In this document: positions 1-13,334 of the stretch, one piece after another
Layout of the letters: each line of letters starts with the position of its first letter
Numbering within the stretch: position 1 is the first letter of the stretch
Translations under genes and position numbers: made by a program
Notes under the pieces: generated by a model
What the model was told of the DNA's origin: nothing
Seen by the model: only the letters and a program-made list of their open reading frames with translations
The model's database searches: none
DNA from: Mangifera indica
Lineage: Eukaryota > Streptophyta > Magnoliopsida > Sapindales > Anacardiaceae
NCBI RefSeq assembly: GCF_011075055.1
Contig: NC_058137.1
Location: forward strand, 17,841,463 to 17,905,462
DNA: 64,000 nucleotides
Direction of reading: 5' to 3'

Positions 1-1877
1 CTACACTTATATAGATGATTTCATCAAATGTACTCCTTAATTAAATACACCACCCATAAGGGATATGAAATTCACTAAGAGTTTTATGTCCAATCTCTCA
101 TTTTAATGTAGTAGCACTATCAACACCTTAGAAAGGGACAAAAATGATTAGTACTAGCGTGATTAACATATGACTTATTATTACCCATATGAACCTTATT
201 CATGGGATCTACAATAACAAAGGTTAAGTTATCATCACTCTTAATTTCTCAAATTGATTCAAGTCCCGTTCTCCTTGATGTTTCTTAATTAAATATCTCC
301 TTTAAGGTTTGTTCAAAGTATTGGCCAAAATCACTTCCAACTTCACATAATTAATGGATGCAATTTCATTTCCAACATATGTTTAATCACATCATGTCTC
401 AAACAAATGGGTCTATTTTTACCATTGAAACTTTTATTTTTTGCAATGGCTATTGTCACGTGACAATCACAATGCATTACACCAAAAATGTTGCTTTCAT
501 GCCCAATGAAATATTTGCTAAGCAATTTCTCAACCACTCAACCTTATTATCAGCAAACTTTTAATCCATAGTAAATTTCATAATAAATGGCCTATTTGGA
601 TGATTTTCAAGCAATGGTACCCTGACTAAGGGTGAAATCACTAGTGGATTTCATCTCATTTGAATATGAGATTCAAATAGCATCATTGTATCCTTCTCAT
701 ATAGTGAGAAAATTACTATATAGAATACCATGGTTAATGGTACCTCTCAAATGTTTTATCAAACTAACTAAATGTAGTACAATGATCATGATTGGGTGTG
801 TATATGTCACACCTACAAATATGCTATCAGGGTATTTTTATCATTTAGAGCTTTTAAATTTAATTATGCATAAGTGTTATAGGTAGAGTACATTGTACAA
901 CCATGCATGATAGAAGTGCATACTTGTACATGTGCAGAAAGGGCAAAATGGTATTTTTCTACATTACAAGTTTGAATTGTCTAAGTGTTTAACGATATAC
1001 AACCATGCATGTAAGTGGTGCACACTTGTAAGGATGTACAATTGTGCATGTAAGTGGTACACATCCATACATGATAAGGATGAATAGTGCTAATTGGCCA
1101 TCATGAATTATCATACATGAAGAGATGCATGATTGTGTATGGAATTTGAATTATGGATAATGTGATTCCAAAGATCATAGGACGATTTGATAAAGATGAA
1201 AAACCATATGGATGACCTTATAGGGAGGCTACATAGTCATGATAAATGTTATTTGCCCAAAAATAGAAAGGACCAAGTCATGCCTAAAAAAGGGATATCA
1301 TTTGCATATTTTAAAAAATGAACCGAAAGTAGAGAAAGAGATTAGAGTTTGGCAATTATAGTTGGTTGTCGAAAAAGAGAAAATGACATCAGGTTTTGTC
1401 TTAGGCATGCCAAGAATAACAAGAACCAAGTAAGTAGGCTTGCTTTTTGAGCTAGGTTGATTTAATGTATTGTAAGCATGTTGGAAGCAGTGGTATCATT
1501 TTTTGGTTGTGTATTTCATTGTTCTATATTGGTATAGGATAAGTGTATGGATATAGAAGTGAGTATTTAAGTGTATGTTTATCATGAATAACAGTTTAAT
1601 TAGTAGGGTTATAAGGAAAATTTATGCTAAATTTTATGATATGAAAATTTAGTATATTGTTTAATATTCTTAACATGAAGCATGATCTAAATTTTATGAT
1701 ATGAAAATTTATGCTAGATTATTGCATTAGGACATAAAGATTTGTAATGAAATCGTAAAGTATATAGTTTCAGATAACGATGCATAACCTTCATTAAGAG
1801 GTATATAGTCATGCATGTGTGAGTTTGAAGACAATAAAATCATGCATGGGGTGTATAGTGTACCTCATAATGTATGA
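1..1877. other. No gene seen; decayed repeat-derived sequence
   Basis: No long or family-recognisable reading frame was found here. The short frames at 358-564 and 632-886 show no known motif and read like chance ORFs in AT-rich DNA. Between about 890 and 1140 and near 1810-1880 there are repeated short motifs built on CATGCATG and on alternating GTGCA/TTGTACA words, like the motifs in the LTRs further along the window. The stretch is probably eroded retrotransposon sequence next to the Athila-like remnant at 1878-3900. Confidence 0.4.
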
Positions 1878-3900
1878 TTATGGGGTGCATACTTGTACAT
1901 ACTCCACCATAGATTTGTTAGCTAATTGTAGAGTAACTGTTGTAAGTTTAAGTTCTCTTATATCCAACCTTTTGCATACTGATAATGACATAAGACTAAT
2001 ACTCGCACCTAAGTCACATAATGCCTTATTGAAGGATTTATTCCCTATTGTGCATGGCATAAAAACACTTTTGGGCCCTTCAATTTTGGTGGCAATTTAT
2101 TCTAAAGTATGACACTGCATTCTTATAAGAGGCCAACTATTTTGAACTTTTCTTTCTTCCTTTTGTTTGAGAGTATATCTTTTAAAAATCGTGTATATAT
2201 GAGCATCTAAGTTATCACTTCAAGGAATGGCATGTTAAGATGTATATGTTTGAAAATCTCAAGGAATTATGCTTTGTCATATTTTTATGGAAACGAGAGA
2301 GCAGTATGGTATTTATTTTGTCTTGAGTCTTTTTCTTCTTGTTCCTTAGTTGCTCGTATAACATCTATTGCATCTTTTTCATTTGTTTACTTTACACTCT
2401 TATCTTTTATTCTTTTCAATGTGATTAGTTTATTATGGTATGTGAATGTCAATCCTTCATATATGTTTTTACTTGTGGTGGTTATTATTTTGCATTGTTT
2501 TCCCAGATTGATTGGTTAGCTTGGTAACTTTCCTTAATCTCGTGAATTCAACAAATACGTTTGCTAGCGTAGTTGTATTTCAAGCATTCTATTGTGTGTA
2601 ACTAGTTGTTCGATCTTTTTAGTAAGGTGTTTGATGGTTTCTTCTTAAGTTTGCATCTTTTGACTTTTTGCTTGAATGAAACTCTCTATTATTGGTTCTA
2701 GACTATAGTTTTGCTCATTTGATGTAGGATGAAGGGTTATGGTGGTGACATCCTATTTTGAAATCCCAACATGATGGCTTAAAGTTTTGGCTAGAATTAG
2801 TCTAAACCGATCAGTTGTTCCATGAGAAATTCAGGTGATTTCTCTATCTTGAATTGTAGGTGTTTAAGTATGGATTCTCATGCCCTTTTTGATTAAAATT
2901 AATCATGTTTGCTTCTTCCTGGTTTTGTTCATTTAGGAATGCATTCAATGTATTATAATCCATATTAGCATTACTCTTCCAATTATCTCACATCGTATTG
3001 GAATGTCAACTGCTTTCATATCGATTTTTTCCGATTTCTTTGTTAAAACATCAAGTTTTGCATTGACAATAGTTATTCCATCAACCTCATGGATTATCAT
3101 TGACTTGCTTGGTATTATGTCATAATTCTAGAATGAGCTGTTTACTACCATTTATTCAATCAATTGTAATGTGTTCTCTATTGTTAGTCATATAAACAAT
3201 CTATTAGTGGTTGTATCAAGAACAATTTTGATATGTCTTGATACTCAATTATAGAACATTGTATTAACAACCAATAAAGAAAGTCATACTATGGGTAATG
3301 CCTCTGTAGATCCTTGTATCTTTCCCAAGCCTCATATAAAGTATCCCTCATAGTAAATGTGGTGATGTCGTTTATGATTTTTGTTGTTTTTGCTGCTAGA
3401 AGTCAAAATTGCATATGATAAGGCTTGCCAATTCATGAAAGATCCTAGAGTCCTAGACTTAAGCCAGATAGTCATTTTATCTTTGTGAAAAAGGAAATAG
3501 TCTCAACTTTATTACTTCATTAGGTACTCTATTTAGCTTGGAAGTGTCATATATATATGTGAATTTTGCTAATGTGCGTATGGATCTTTAAATGTTGCTC
3601 TTCCAAATTTATTTTACTAGATCATATGTATGATGAATGGTTTGATCTCAAAATTATTAGTGTTGACTGGTGGTTGAACAACACTTATGGGAGCATTTCT
3701 AATGGATGGTATGACAAGTCTTGAAGTGCGCATGACTGAAATGGAATTTTAACTACATTTGGATTAGGGCTTGCTTCTAGGTCTTTTATCTCAACTTTTT
3801 GTTCTTGTTTGCTTTCCTTTAGATTGCATATCATTCTTTCAATCTCAGGTCAAGATCTGGTCTTATGGTCACTCTCGATCCAGTCATGCACTAGGCTAAG
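1878..3900 (-). mobile_element. Decayed Athila-like Ty3/gypsy gag-protease remnant
   Basis: On the - strand, 2060-1878 encodes a retropepsin-like stretch with FNKALCDLGASISLMSLSV, the DLGAS-type protease seen in Athila/Tat-group gypsy elements. Upstream in the same sense, about 3580-2930, gag-like pieces such as LRLFPFS and DTTTNRLFI appear in shifting frames broken by many stops. A gag-like capsid region followed by protease matches Athila order, and the PBS at 3997-4014 lies just upstream as expected. No reverse transcriptase or integrase was found to the left, so the element is truncated or interrupted near 1877. It is not functional. Confidence 0.7.
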
Positions 3901-3996
3901 CCTAGAAGAAAAGAACTAGAATAACTCACTGGTAAAAGATAAATTACTTAGTCTAACAAGACTTTAAATTGTATTAGTATCAATTTTAAACACCAA

Positions 3997-4014
3997 TCCT
4001 CGGTAACGACACCA
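3997..4014 (-). other. Primer binding site, tRNA-Asp type, of the Athila-like element
   Basis: Read on the - strand this is TGGTGTCGTTACCGAGGA, close to the tRNA-Asp-complementary primer site typical of Athila/Tat gypsy elements (TGGCGCCGTTGCCGGGGA). It lies upstream of the gag-like region in the same orientation, which supports both the assignment and the direction of the element. Confidence 0.65.
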
Positions 4015-4019
4015 AAAAC

Positions 4020-5030
4020 ATATTGTGTCTCTCTCAAGTGTACTAGTCATAAAGTAATATAATAGATAACAATTCTAAAAGGATTGAGAAATCAATTACT
4101 AATTTATTTTGAAGTATGTATTAGCTAAGGAGATTATAAATAAAAAATCATAGTATATATGGATGCGACTACCACTAATACTAAAACTGCTCAAACTAAA
4201 TTTGCAACTAAAACTATAAATGAAATATGATCAAAACACTACTCGTATTCGTATAATAAAAGACTTCTAGGACTTCAAGTTCACCAATAACTCCTCACAA
4301 ATCTATAGCTTGGATAAAACTATTAAAGTAATCGTGATGTGATTATCAGTTGGATATCCTATATTAACCTAATTCCCTTTATGAGGTTGACTAAATGTGT
4401 AGATATTGAACGAGTCTTTACTTTTGTGATTACTCAAATGATAACTACCCATTATGTTATGTGATTCTAATGATTTTGCAAGGAATTAACCTATCTCTAG
4501 TATTAGTTTTTTAAGTTCAATGAATTCATGCACTAACTCAGCGTCTACTTTTTGATAGTCTAAATGAGTCAATTAACATGTGAAAAGATGGGCCCTTATC
4601 TTTATCACAAGCAAAGAAATATTATTCACTGCATCAAAATATAATAATTTATAATAATATAAAATAATGTAAATAGACTTTGGGGACTTATCGGATTCCC
4701 TTAAGCTCTTAGAAAAAAAAGAAGATTAACCACTCATACTAAAATAGACACACAATAGCAAATATGAAAAAACAGTATACTCAAAGCAAAAAGATGAAAA
4801 TATCATATATAGATGTGTATGCATGCTTTAAGTGTAAGGCTGTCACTTTTGCTTGAAAAATAATATATTTTTGTGTTGTAGTACTCTTAGTGGCTTATAG
4901 AATTTTGGTAGTGAACTGCTCAAAGCTTTTGCTATGAACTATTCAAAGCTTTCATTATGAACTACTGGAGGAAAAAATGAGAGTGTCCGTTTGTAATGAA
5001 TGAAGTGGCTTTATATGTGTTCTTCTTCTC
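4020..5030 (-). repeat. Probable 5' LTR of the Athila-like element
   Basis: This is non-coding, AT-rich sequence directly beyond the tRNA-Asp-type primer site, where the 5' LTR must lie. It contains no ORF. Its outer edge is blurred because a copia LTR begins near 5037, and no partner LTR was found in the window, so the boundaries are inferred from the PBS alone. Confidence 0.45.
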
Positions 5031-5036
5031 ATCAGA

Positions 5037-6800
5037 TGCCCTAGAGCTAATCAAATTTGACATTTGTGGATGTAGTTTTATATTAATCATTAATAAACAG
5101 ATTTATTGTTATTCAATTTATATATTGTTTATTTATATGATCATACAAATAAAATGCCTTTAGAATGGTAGAACTTGGACAAAGGGATCAGATAACTGAT
5201 CGTGAGAATCTTATGTACAATTAAGTGGTCATTCTAAACATGTTTGTAATCCCGACATTAAAATGAATAAGGGTATGTGCAATAATGATAGGATAATCAT
5301 AGTATTGAGCGACCCCAATAAAAGTAGCGACAGTTCTCATGTGTTAAAGCTATTGTAAACAACTTGGTGTAACACATAGGTACACATTATAGATGTGTTC
5401 ATCAAACTGACCTGACCAAAGGATATCCATATAGACAATTGTTTTAGTATCTCTAGAATAAATCCATTGAACACCACAGTTGCATGTGATTTTTTAATTT
5501 GAGGTCACTAGTTTATCTCATATAAGGATTGGTATAGTTTGACAATATCCAACATGCCATCGTAGTAGAGGTAGCCATAAAGATAATGATCAGCCATACC
5601 ATGAGATACATGGAGGCTATGTTTGATTGATAAAAGATTTGTCACTCTTGAGCAGATGAAAATATGTCTCACATGAGAATATTAAATGACATATATGATT
5701 GTTTGAATCTATGGCCATAGTAGGATAAAGTTGTAACCTAATCAAAGTTGGTTATTGATGTGTATCAGTTTATATTAAGGAGCTATTAAGATAAGCACAT
5801 TTTTATATCTCAACCTTAAGAGATATTGGTTAACGAAAGGATTGAATTATACATAACTATTATGTTGTAAAAGCTTAAAAGATGTCCATTGACACTCTCT
5901 CGTTTGAGTGGCCATGATTTTTTTTTAGAGGCTAATTTTGGTCTATGTTTAGACTTATCTCGAATCTAGACACTGTCAACTCAATAGAGAGCTTATAGGT
6001 CACACACATAAAGAAGTTGAATCAAACTCAAAGGTGTGGATTGTTTGTTAACAATCTTGGTGTTTAAGGCTAAGAAAAAGATCATGAATGAATTGGGTTA
6101 ACCATTCAGGGTTGAGAGGATTTAGTTGGCCATGCTTTGACCAAGTGCACAACCATACACCTAAAAGTGCCAGTCCTGCACTTAGTATGAAGGCGTTGAC
6201 CATGCAAATGCATGATGTCGATCGATGCCATGAAGAAATCTTATGTCAGCCATGCAAGATATAAGCCATATTGGCTGACATATACTTATAGTGCCAACCG
6301 TGCATGTGTTAAATGTATGTCGGCTATGTATGTTTACATGTCAACCATGCATGTGTGTTAAGGGAGTTGTGCTTGATTGAAATTCTAGTCGTGCTCAAAC
6401 ACTTGCACATATAAATACAAACTGCAAGTTTGAAATAAAGATATAAAAAACACCTTAGTCGCTGTTTTTTGTGCATTCTCTCCTTTTGTAATGAACAATA
6501 TTTTCAATCGAAAACCCTAACAACCTCTTTACCTAGATTTTCTCTCATGTTCATCCTTTGTATGGATATCAGGGTGTTACCTCATGAGGTTTGGATAACA
6601 TACTTTTTCTAGACATGTGAAATTGAAGAAGTCATCAATATAGGTATAAATCTAAAACATCCTATGAGTGTTTTGCTTGTTCATGAATTTTACGTTTAAA
6701 ATAGGTATCCTAACTGGGGGTTTTTAAGATTGTTTTAATTTTTAAATTTTATATTCCATTGTGTTGTCGATTATTGGCACCCTGAATACCCTATAGTAGG
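5037..6800 (+). repeat. Copia 5' LTR (diverged)
   Basis: This resembles 8865-10448 in the same orientation, with shared blocks in the same order from TGCCCTAGAG onward. It also resembles the reversed copy at about 29990-31300 in intron 2 of the GEM-like gene. Both edges are approximate. The copy is longer than its partner because of insertions, including a CATGCATG-rich part near 6170-6360. Confidence 0.6.
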
Positions 6801-7149
6801 AATATTAGGTTTCTCTCCTAATTTTTTTTGCATTAAATTTGCTCCTTTTTTTGATCCCTTGTTGTAGTTGCATATTTCTTTCCTAGTTCTTCCTTACGTA
6901 GCTTCCTTCTCCTAATGTGATCAGGAAACCTTATGTGAATTCTTTTGTTTTTCCCTTCTTTTTTTGCAGTTCTTCCTTGTTTCCCACTTTATTTTCCTAC
7001 AAACAAAAATAGAATAATTAAATAAGATATTTAGAAATATTATTATTATTTAATTAAAATTCTAAACTAATTTATTATTAAAATCCATATTTTTATGCGT
7101 TTAAACATTGCATACGAACATTTATTTTGGATACAACATTACTTCACCT

Positions 7150-8800
7150 CTAGTGGAATTGAGTGAACCAACTTAATACACATAAGAGCTATGTTAGCTA
7201 AGTCAAGTATGTCACGAGCTAGAGATATTCAGTTTTTTAATGACTTAGTACAATGACGTATTGGTCATCCATGAAAACGAGCCTATGATTTACGCTGATA
7301 TTTGTTTGAGTCCAAACTATGACAAATGGCTTAAAGCAATGAAATTTTAGATTGATTCTTTATACTAAAACTAAGTATTGACTTTAGTATATGCACTTGA
7401 AAGGGTGAAACCCATAGGGTGCAAATGGGTTTTCAGAAAGAAAACTAACATGAAAGGTAATATGCATACTTATAAAGCATGGCTGGTTGTTAAAGGTTTT
7501 ACTCAAAAGCATGGCATTAACTATGATGAAACCATTTTATAGGTTGCAATGCTTAAGTTTATCAAGATTATACTTGTTATAGTTGTATACCACAACTATG
7601 ATGTAAAGACTATTTTCCTTAATGATAACCTAGTAAAAGATATGTATATGACACAACGTTAACCCGTTGGTTTCATTCTTGTTAGACTAGTAGACAAGGC
7701 ATGCAAGTTGTATAAATCCATTGATGGACTTAAAATAGGCTTCGAGGAGCTAGAACATTTGTTTTAATTAAGTTGTACATGAGTTTAGCTTTATCAAAAA
7801 CAAAGATAAGCCATATGTATATAAGAAGGTTAATAAGAGTATCATTGTTTTTTTTTTTTTATATTTTATATCATGTCATATTGATTATTAGAAATGATAT
7901 ACCGAACTTGTAATTGATAAACACTTAATTATCCAAGTGCTTCTCCATAAAAGACTTAAAAGAAACAGCATACATCCTCAATATTAAGATATACCATAAT
8001 AAATCACGTAGGTTGTTTGTCTTAAGTCCAAACACATACATAGATAAGGTATTACCTAAAATTTAATATGGAAAAATCCAATAAAGGATTCTTACCCATG
8101 TCCCATGGCAGATGTCTCTCAAAAGAGATATGTCAAATATAATCTGAAAGGGATAGAATAAGTTAGATCTCATATGTATCCATTATAAGATCTATTATGT
8201 ACGTCATGTTATGTACGAAGGTTGATGTCTTATATGTCTTGAGCATTTGCAATAGATATCAATTTGTTCCTACTGAAAAACACTAGAAAGTTGTCAAAAA
8301 CATTCTCAAGTACTTGAAAATGATTAAGGATATTATCTTAATGTATAGAGGAGAGACTGAGCTCATTATGTGAGGATACAATGATACTAGTTTTCAGACT
8401 GATGAAGATGACTTTAAATCCCAATCAAGATTTTTTTTGTTTGAACGATGGTGTAGTTTGTTGAAAAAGCTCCAAACAAATTATAATTGCTGGTTCTACA
8501 ATAGAGTCTAAATACATTGCCCTATCTGAAACGACAAAGGAAACTATTTGGATCAAAAAGTTCATTACAGAACTTAGAGTGGTTCTTAGGATTTTCAAGC
8601 AAATTGAACTCTATTACGACAACAATTGAGCCATTGATAAAGTAAAGGACCTAAAGGCTCACCAGAGGTCCAAGCACATTCTCAAGTGATATCACCTAAT
8701 TTAAGAGATCATTTAATAAATGATACATAGATTATGAGGGTTAATAGAGATGACAATTTGGTAAGCCTGATGACCAAGCCTTTGTCATAATAGAAGCATG
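7150..8800 (+). pseudogene. Copia reverse transcriptase/RNase H remnant
   Basis: Starting near 7290 the + strand encodes pieces typical of copia RVT_2: DKWLKAMKF, then ERVKPIGCKWVFRKKTNMKG, then a TQKHGINYDET-like segment. RNase H-type pieces follow up to about 8790, including a CDNN-like box, an RSKHI-like segment and a final MTKPLS-like tail. Stops and frameshifts occur throughout (for example the TAG after AMKF), so no product can be made. In the intact family this part copies element RNA into DNA inside cytoplasmic particles. A purine-rich tract (8852-8864) and the 3' LTR follow directly. Confidence 0.7.
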
Positions 8801-8864
8801 ATAGGTATGTAGTTGCATATGACATTATACATATAAGCAATTGATTATAGTGCAAATGGGAGAT

Positions 8865-10448
8865 TGTTAGAATAATGCCCTAGAGTCGATTAGTTTGTAC
8901 ATTTGTGACTATGTAATTTACTTATTTATTAATAAAAGGTATATTCTCTTGTTAATTCATATTAATGTTAAGCATAATATGTTTGTATTAATAATGTCTT
9001 TAGAACGGTAGATTCATGACAAGGGAATCAAATGACTACTCATGGTAACTCTATGACATATTAGATGACTATTCTAGAAATGCACATAATTTTGATATTA
9101 CTATGACCAATGGCATTAGTGATGAGATCATCATAGTATTAAACAACCTTATCGAAAAATAGTGACAATTTTCACTTGTCAAAGTTATTAATTGATAGTT
9201 TGGTGCAACATATAAGTGTACTTTATAGACCTACCAAGACGATTTCTAGATATATGATCGCTCTTTTGTCTATGAAAATAAATCTTCTAACTCATAAGTA
9301 TATGTGGTCCTTAGACTTAAGGTTATTGGATCATCTCGTACAAGAATTGATATGGTTCAATATTATTTAACATGTTATTATAACTGTGGTACTATAAAGG
9401 TGGTGACCAACCATATTAATAAATGTATGGAGGTTATGTTGGATCAATAGAGGATTTATCACTCATCTAGCATAGAGATGATATTTTGCATAAGAATACT
9501 AAAAAACATCATAACCATTCATATCTACAACTATAATAGGATTGAGTCATAGTATAATCTAAGTCATTCAGTTATTGATGTGTATCAGTTCATATTAAGA
9601 ATTTACTACGTTAGGTATGTATCCGTATCTCAGCCTTGAGAAATATAGATTGATGAAAGAATCAAATTGTATGCAGTTGTGTAGTTGACAAAACCGAGAT
9701 TAGTTCACTTACACTCTATCAGTTGGGTAGCCATCTTGCTTTGCTAGAGACCAATCTTGGTCTGTATTCATATTCAACTTGAATCTAGACACTATTAGTT
9801 CAATAAAGAGCTTATGGGTCACACGCATATAAGAGTTAGTTTGGACTATAAGGAATTGGATTATTTTGTGATAATCCAGATGTATATGAGGTGATATGAA
9901 TTCTAGATTGAGTTAGAGTTATTTGATAAGATTGAATTAGCTCAATCTGACTTTTACTTATTTATGAATGACTAATCATGTGTCATTTACAACCACTCAT
10001 GTTTCGTAAAAATGAACGACTGTGCATGCCTTTAGTGCACAATCATTCATGGCATTCTCTATTTATATGAACGTGATTTTAGAATTCAAAAGTGTTCATT
10101 ACAAACTTTAGTCTTGTGGCACGACTTCCAGTGCACATATATACTATCTATAAAGCCCTAACAACCTCTAGTGCATAGTTTGAGCCTTTCCATGTCTATG
10201 TTTCACATAGATACCAAGACACCACCTTATTATGGGTTAAATAGTGATCTCATAGCCACGTAAATAATTTTGAGGAGTTATCCAATATTTATTGATCTTT
10301 AAACACTCTATGTATGTTTGAATGCATGTTTATGAAATTATTAGCTATAATATGATCCTTGGTAAGGTTTTTAGGATATCTTTGAATTTTTTTTTTTTGT
10401 AATGTATTCCATTGGCTTACTGATATCTAGCAACTCAAAATCCCAACA
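8865..10448 (+). repeat. Copia 3' LTR
   Basis: It begins TGTTAGAATAATGCCC directly after a purine-rich tract (GCAAATGGGAGAT, 8852-8864), the usual polypurine-tract to 3' LTR junction. It ends near CCCAACA at 10448, so TG...CA ends are plausible. The ORF at 9176-9370 lies inside the LTR and matches no family, so it is not called a gene. Confidence 0.65.
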
Positions 10449-10549
10449 CTAAACACAACAATAATCTGATGTTTAGGTCATATAGATCTAATCTACAAGG
10501 TTTGATTAAATCTATAAACCTGCCAATTACCTTATGATAACCTCAATTT

Positions 10550-13334
10550 TCTCTCTCACTAACTGCTATTGTAATTCATAGTGAGTTGTAACCTATGACA
10601 ATGCCACTTTCTTGCTTAAGGCATTTTTTACCACATTAGCCTTACTTGGATGGTATCTGATCTTACAATCATACTCATTTGCTAACTCTAACCATTATCA
10701 TTGCCTCATATTGAGCCTTCTCTAAGTAAAGAAATACTTGAGACTCTTATGATTCATGTAAATTTTGCTCTTGACCCTCATGTAAATAGTATCACTAGAT
10801 TTTTAAATGCTAACACAAGATTTGCCAACTTTAAATTGTATGTAGGGTATCGGGTCTCATATTCTTTTAATTGGCGAGAGGCATAAGTTATGACACTACC
10901 TTTTCTACTATAATATTACTCTTAATACCTTATATAAGACATTTGTGAAGATATCATACTCTTTGCCCTCTGTTAGCAAAGCCAATATGGCAGTTGATGT
11001 CAACCTCCACTTTAAAACCTGAAAGCTCTCTTTGTAGGTGTCAAACTATCAAAAAGGAACATCCCTATAAGTTAAGTTTGTAAGTGATAAGGCTAACTTG
11101 GTAAAACCTTCTACAAATCATTTGTAGTACCCTGTTAACCTAAGAAAACTTTATACCTCCTTAGCTATCTTAAACCTCTATTATTCTAACATAACCTCTA
11201 TTTTGCTAGGTTCTACCAAGATATCATCTACTAAGACCATGTGTCTAAGGAAAATCACTTTGTCTAACTAGAACTCGCACTTGGAAAACTTGGCATAGAG
11301 TTACCTCTCTTTCAACCTCTATAATTCAAACCTCAGAAGTTGTGTGTGTTATTCTCGAGTTTTGAAGTACACTAGAATATCAACAATGAACTATGAAATT
11401 GTTTAAGCAATCTTAGAATACTTTGTTTATAAGGTCCATGAATACTATTAGGGTATTTGTTAACTTGAAAGGTATGACTACAAACTTATAATGCCCATAC
11501 CTTGTCTTAAAGGAAGTCTTTGGTTTATCTCTCTTAGCTACTTGAACCTAATGATATCTAAATCTTAAATCAATATTTGAAAATACTAAGACACCCTTGA
11601 ATTGGTCAAACAAATCATCTATCCTTGGGAGTGGGTACTTATTCTTTATTGTGACCTTATTTAACTTGTGATAATCAATGCACATCTTTATCCATCTTTC
11701 TTTTTAACAAATAGGATCAGTGCACCTTATAATGAGTGACTCAGTCTGATGAAGCCATTGTCTAACAACTTTTGTAATTATTTCTTTAACTCTTAAAGTT
11801 CACCTACAATCATTTTGTATGGTGCCTTTGTCTCTAAGGCTAACTCTATATTGAACTTTTGTTCTCTCTTTGGTGCCAACCCTAGAAGACTATCAAGAAA
11901 CATATCTAGAAATTTTTGCATCACTAAAGTATCTTTCAAATTTGGGACTGCCTCATTTGACTTGCTTAATATGGGATCAAGAAGGGATGATATCACTGTT
12001 TTTGTGCATTATCTAGTAAAGCAATCAGGTTGCTTGTATTTGTAGCACACCTTTTGATTAGTTAACCACTCATCGATATGTTTTTGCCTATATCTACGAT
12101 AAGCAGGGGGATTATCATGCCTTATCTGATCTTTTCTCTTTTGTTTCTTGTCTATCTAGTTTTTCTTGCTACTCTTAGATTAGAAGGTCATCTTGCCTCT
12201 AAAATCCTTACTACCACCATCATAGTTGTCATATTCTTAGTTACCTCTTAACACGATCGGATCTGATCTCTATGTTAAGGCTACTAAAATAGGCTAGTCT
12301 AGAATATGCCAATCTTTGGTCATCTTTTACCTTATGGCATTTGATATTTGCACCTTGTTTAAGGCTTCTAAATATGATTTGGTGATGTGGTCTCCGATCA
12401 TAACATCCTTAACTATATCCGATCTGAGCCCACTAAGGAAAATCTCTATCTTACTTAGATTCATGTTGGCCATTTCTATGGCATACTTGGATAAGTCATT
12501 CAACTTGGCGGAAAACTCTTTCACTAACATGTTACCTTGTTTCAAATTTATAAACTGTTAGGCTCTTACATACAAGATGTTTACTAATAGGTATTCTTTC
12601 TTTAAAGCCTACTTGAAGTCAGCCTAAATCATCTTTATAACTTGATAGGTCTCATATAATATCTATCATCGTGTCTTGACATCACCTTTAAATAGAAAAC
12701 TAGTGTAATAAATTTTCTCCTGATCTGACATCTGAAACAACCTTGTTATATCCTCAATTTCCTCCAACCACTTCTCAACTAGTTATGAATTTGAAATTGA
12801 ACTACCTCTAAACTATAGAGATAGGTATCTGCTTATTAGACTATAGATAGGGTGAAGTTATCCTTTACTACCACTTGTCACTATAACTCTAGGTGCCTTC
12901 CTACCCGTTTTATCATGTTAGAGTGGTAGCTCAACTATTAGGGGTTGTTTTGTTACTGGTAAGGCTTTAACTAGATGTCTAACACTTTCTTATGCCTCTG
13001 GGTTCACCTTGAGAACCTAACTGTCTATCTATGGTGTAGTTGCCACACTAGAGGCTTGTCCTCGAGCCTTTGCTTGGCTCCTCTCTTGAGTAAGAACATT
13101 TGAAACATCTCTAATAAGCCTTTTAGATCTCATTATCCTGAAATAATAACGCAATTCAGATAGATATACTACTTATCTTACTATAGGTTAAAACATACTT
13201 ACAATGGTAGGTGTGCGAAAGCAATTAACATTGCATGGGGGGTTACTTTTCTTACTTAAATTACTTATGCACTTTTCAGACATACTACTACTTAATACAA
13301 CTTTTTGGGTTCCAAAACTATGTTCTGATACCAT
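10550..13334 (-). mobile_element. Decayed Ty3/gypsy gag-pol remnant
   Basis: Read from right to left this has the order of a gypsy element. A tRNA-Met-like primer site (TGGTATCAGAACA) lies at 13333-13321. A gag fragment at 12545-12327 contains EFSAKLNDLSKYA and IEIFLSGLRSDIVKDVM. A pre-RT segment lies at 11996-11793. RT follows near 11710-11630, where [20 protein letters not shown] is the Ty3/gypsy '[24 protein letters not shown]' motif in mutated form. RT and RNase H pieces continue to about 10900. Frames change and stops are frequent, so it is a dead copy. Confidence 0.7.

Larger units (their letters stand above)
5037..10448 (+). mobile_element. Degraded Ty1/copia element with both LTRs, internal part cut to RT/RNase H
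   Basis: Two long related sequences in the same orientation (about 5037-6800 and 8865-10448) flank about 2 kb of copia RT and RNase H coding remnants. The LTRs share blocks such as TGCCCTAGAG near their starts, the 'cttggtgtaacacatagg' / 'tttggtgcaacatataag' segment, and GTTATTGATGTGTATCAG. No gag, protease or integrase was recognised inside, so most of the element is missing. The LTRs are well diverged and their 3' ends do not match cleanly, which points to an old insertion. Confidence 0.7.

Noticed and set aside
2232..2519. 95-codon + strand frame with hydrophobic, membrane-like composition
   Set aside because: Overlaps the opposite strand of an Athila-like gag-protease remnant; hydrophobicity follows from T-rich sequence and there is no known domain.
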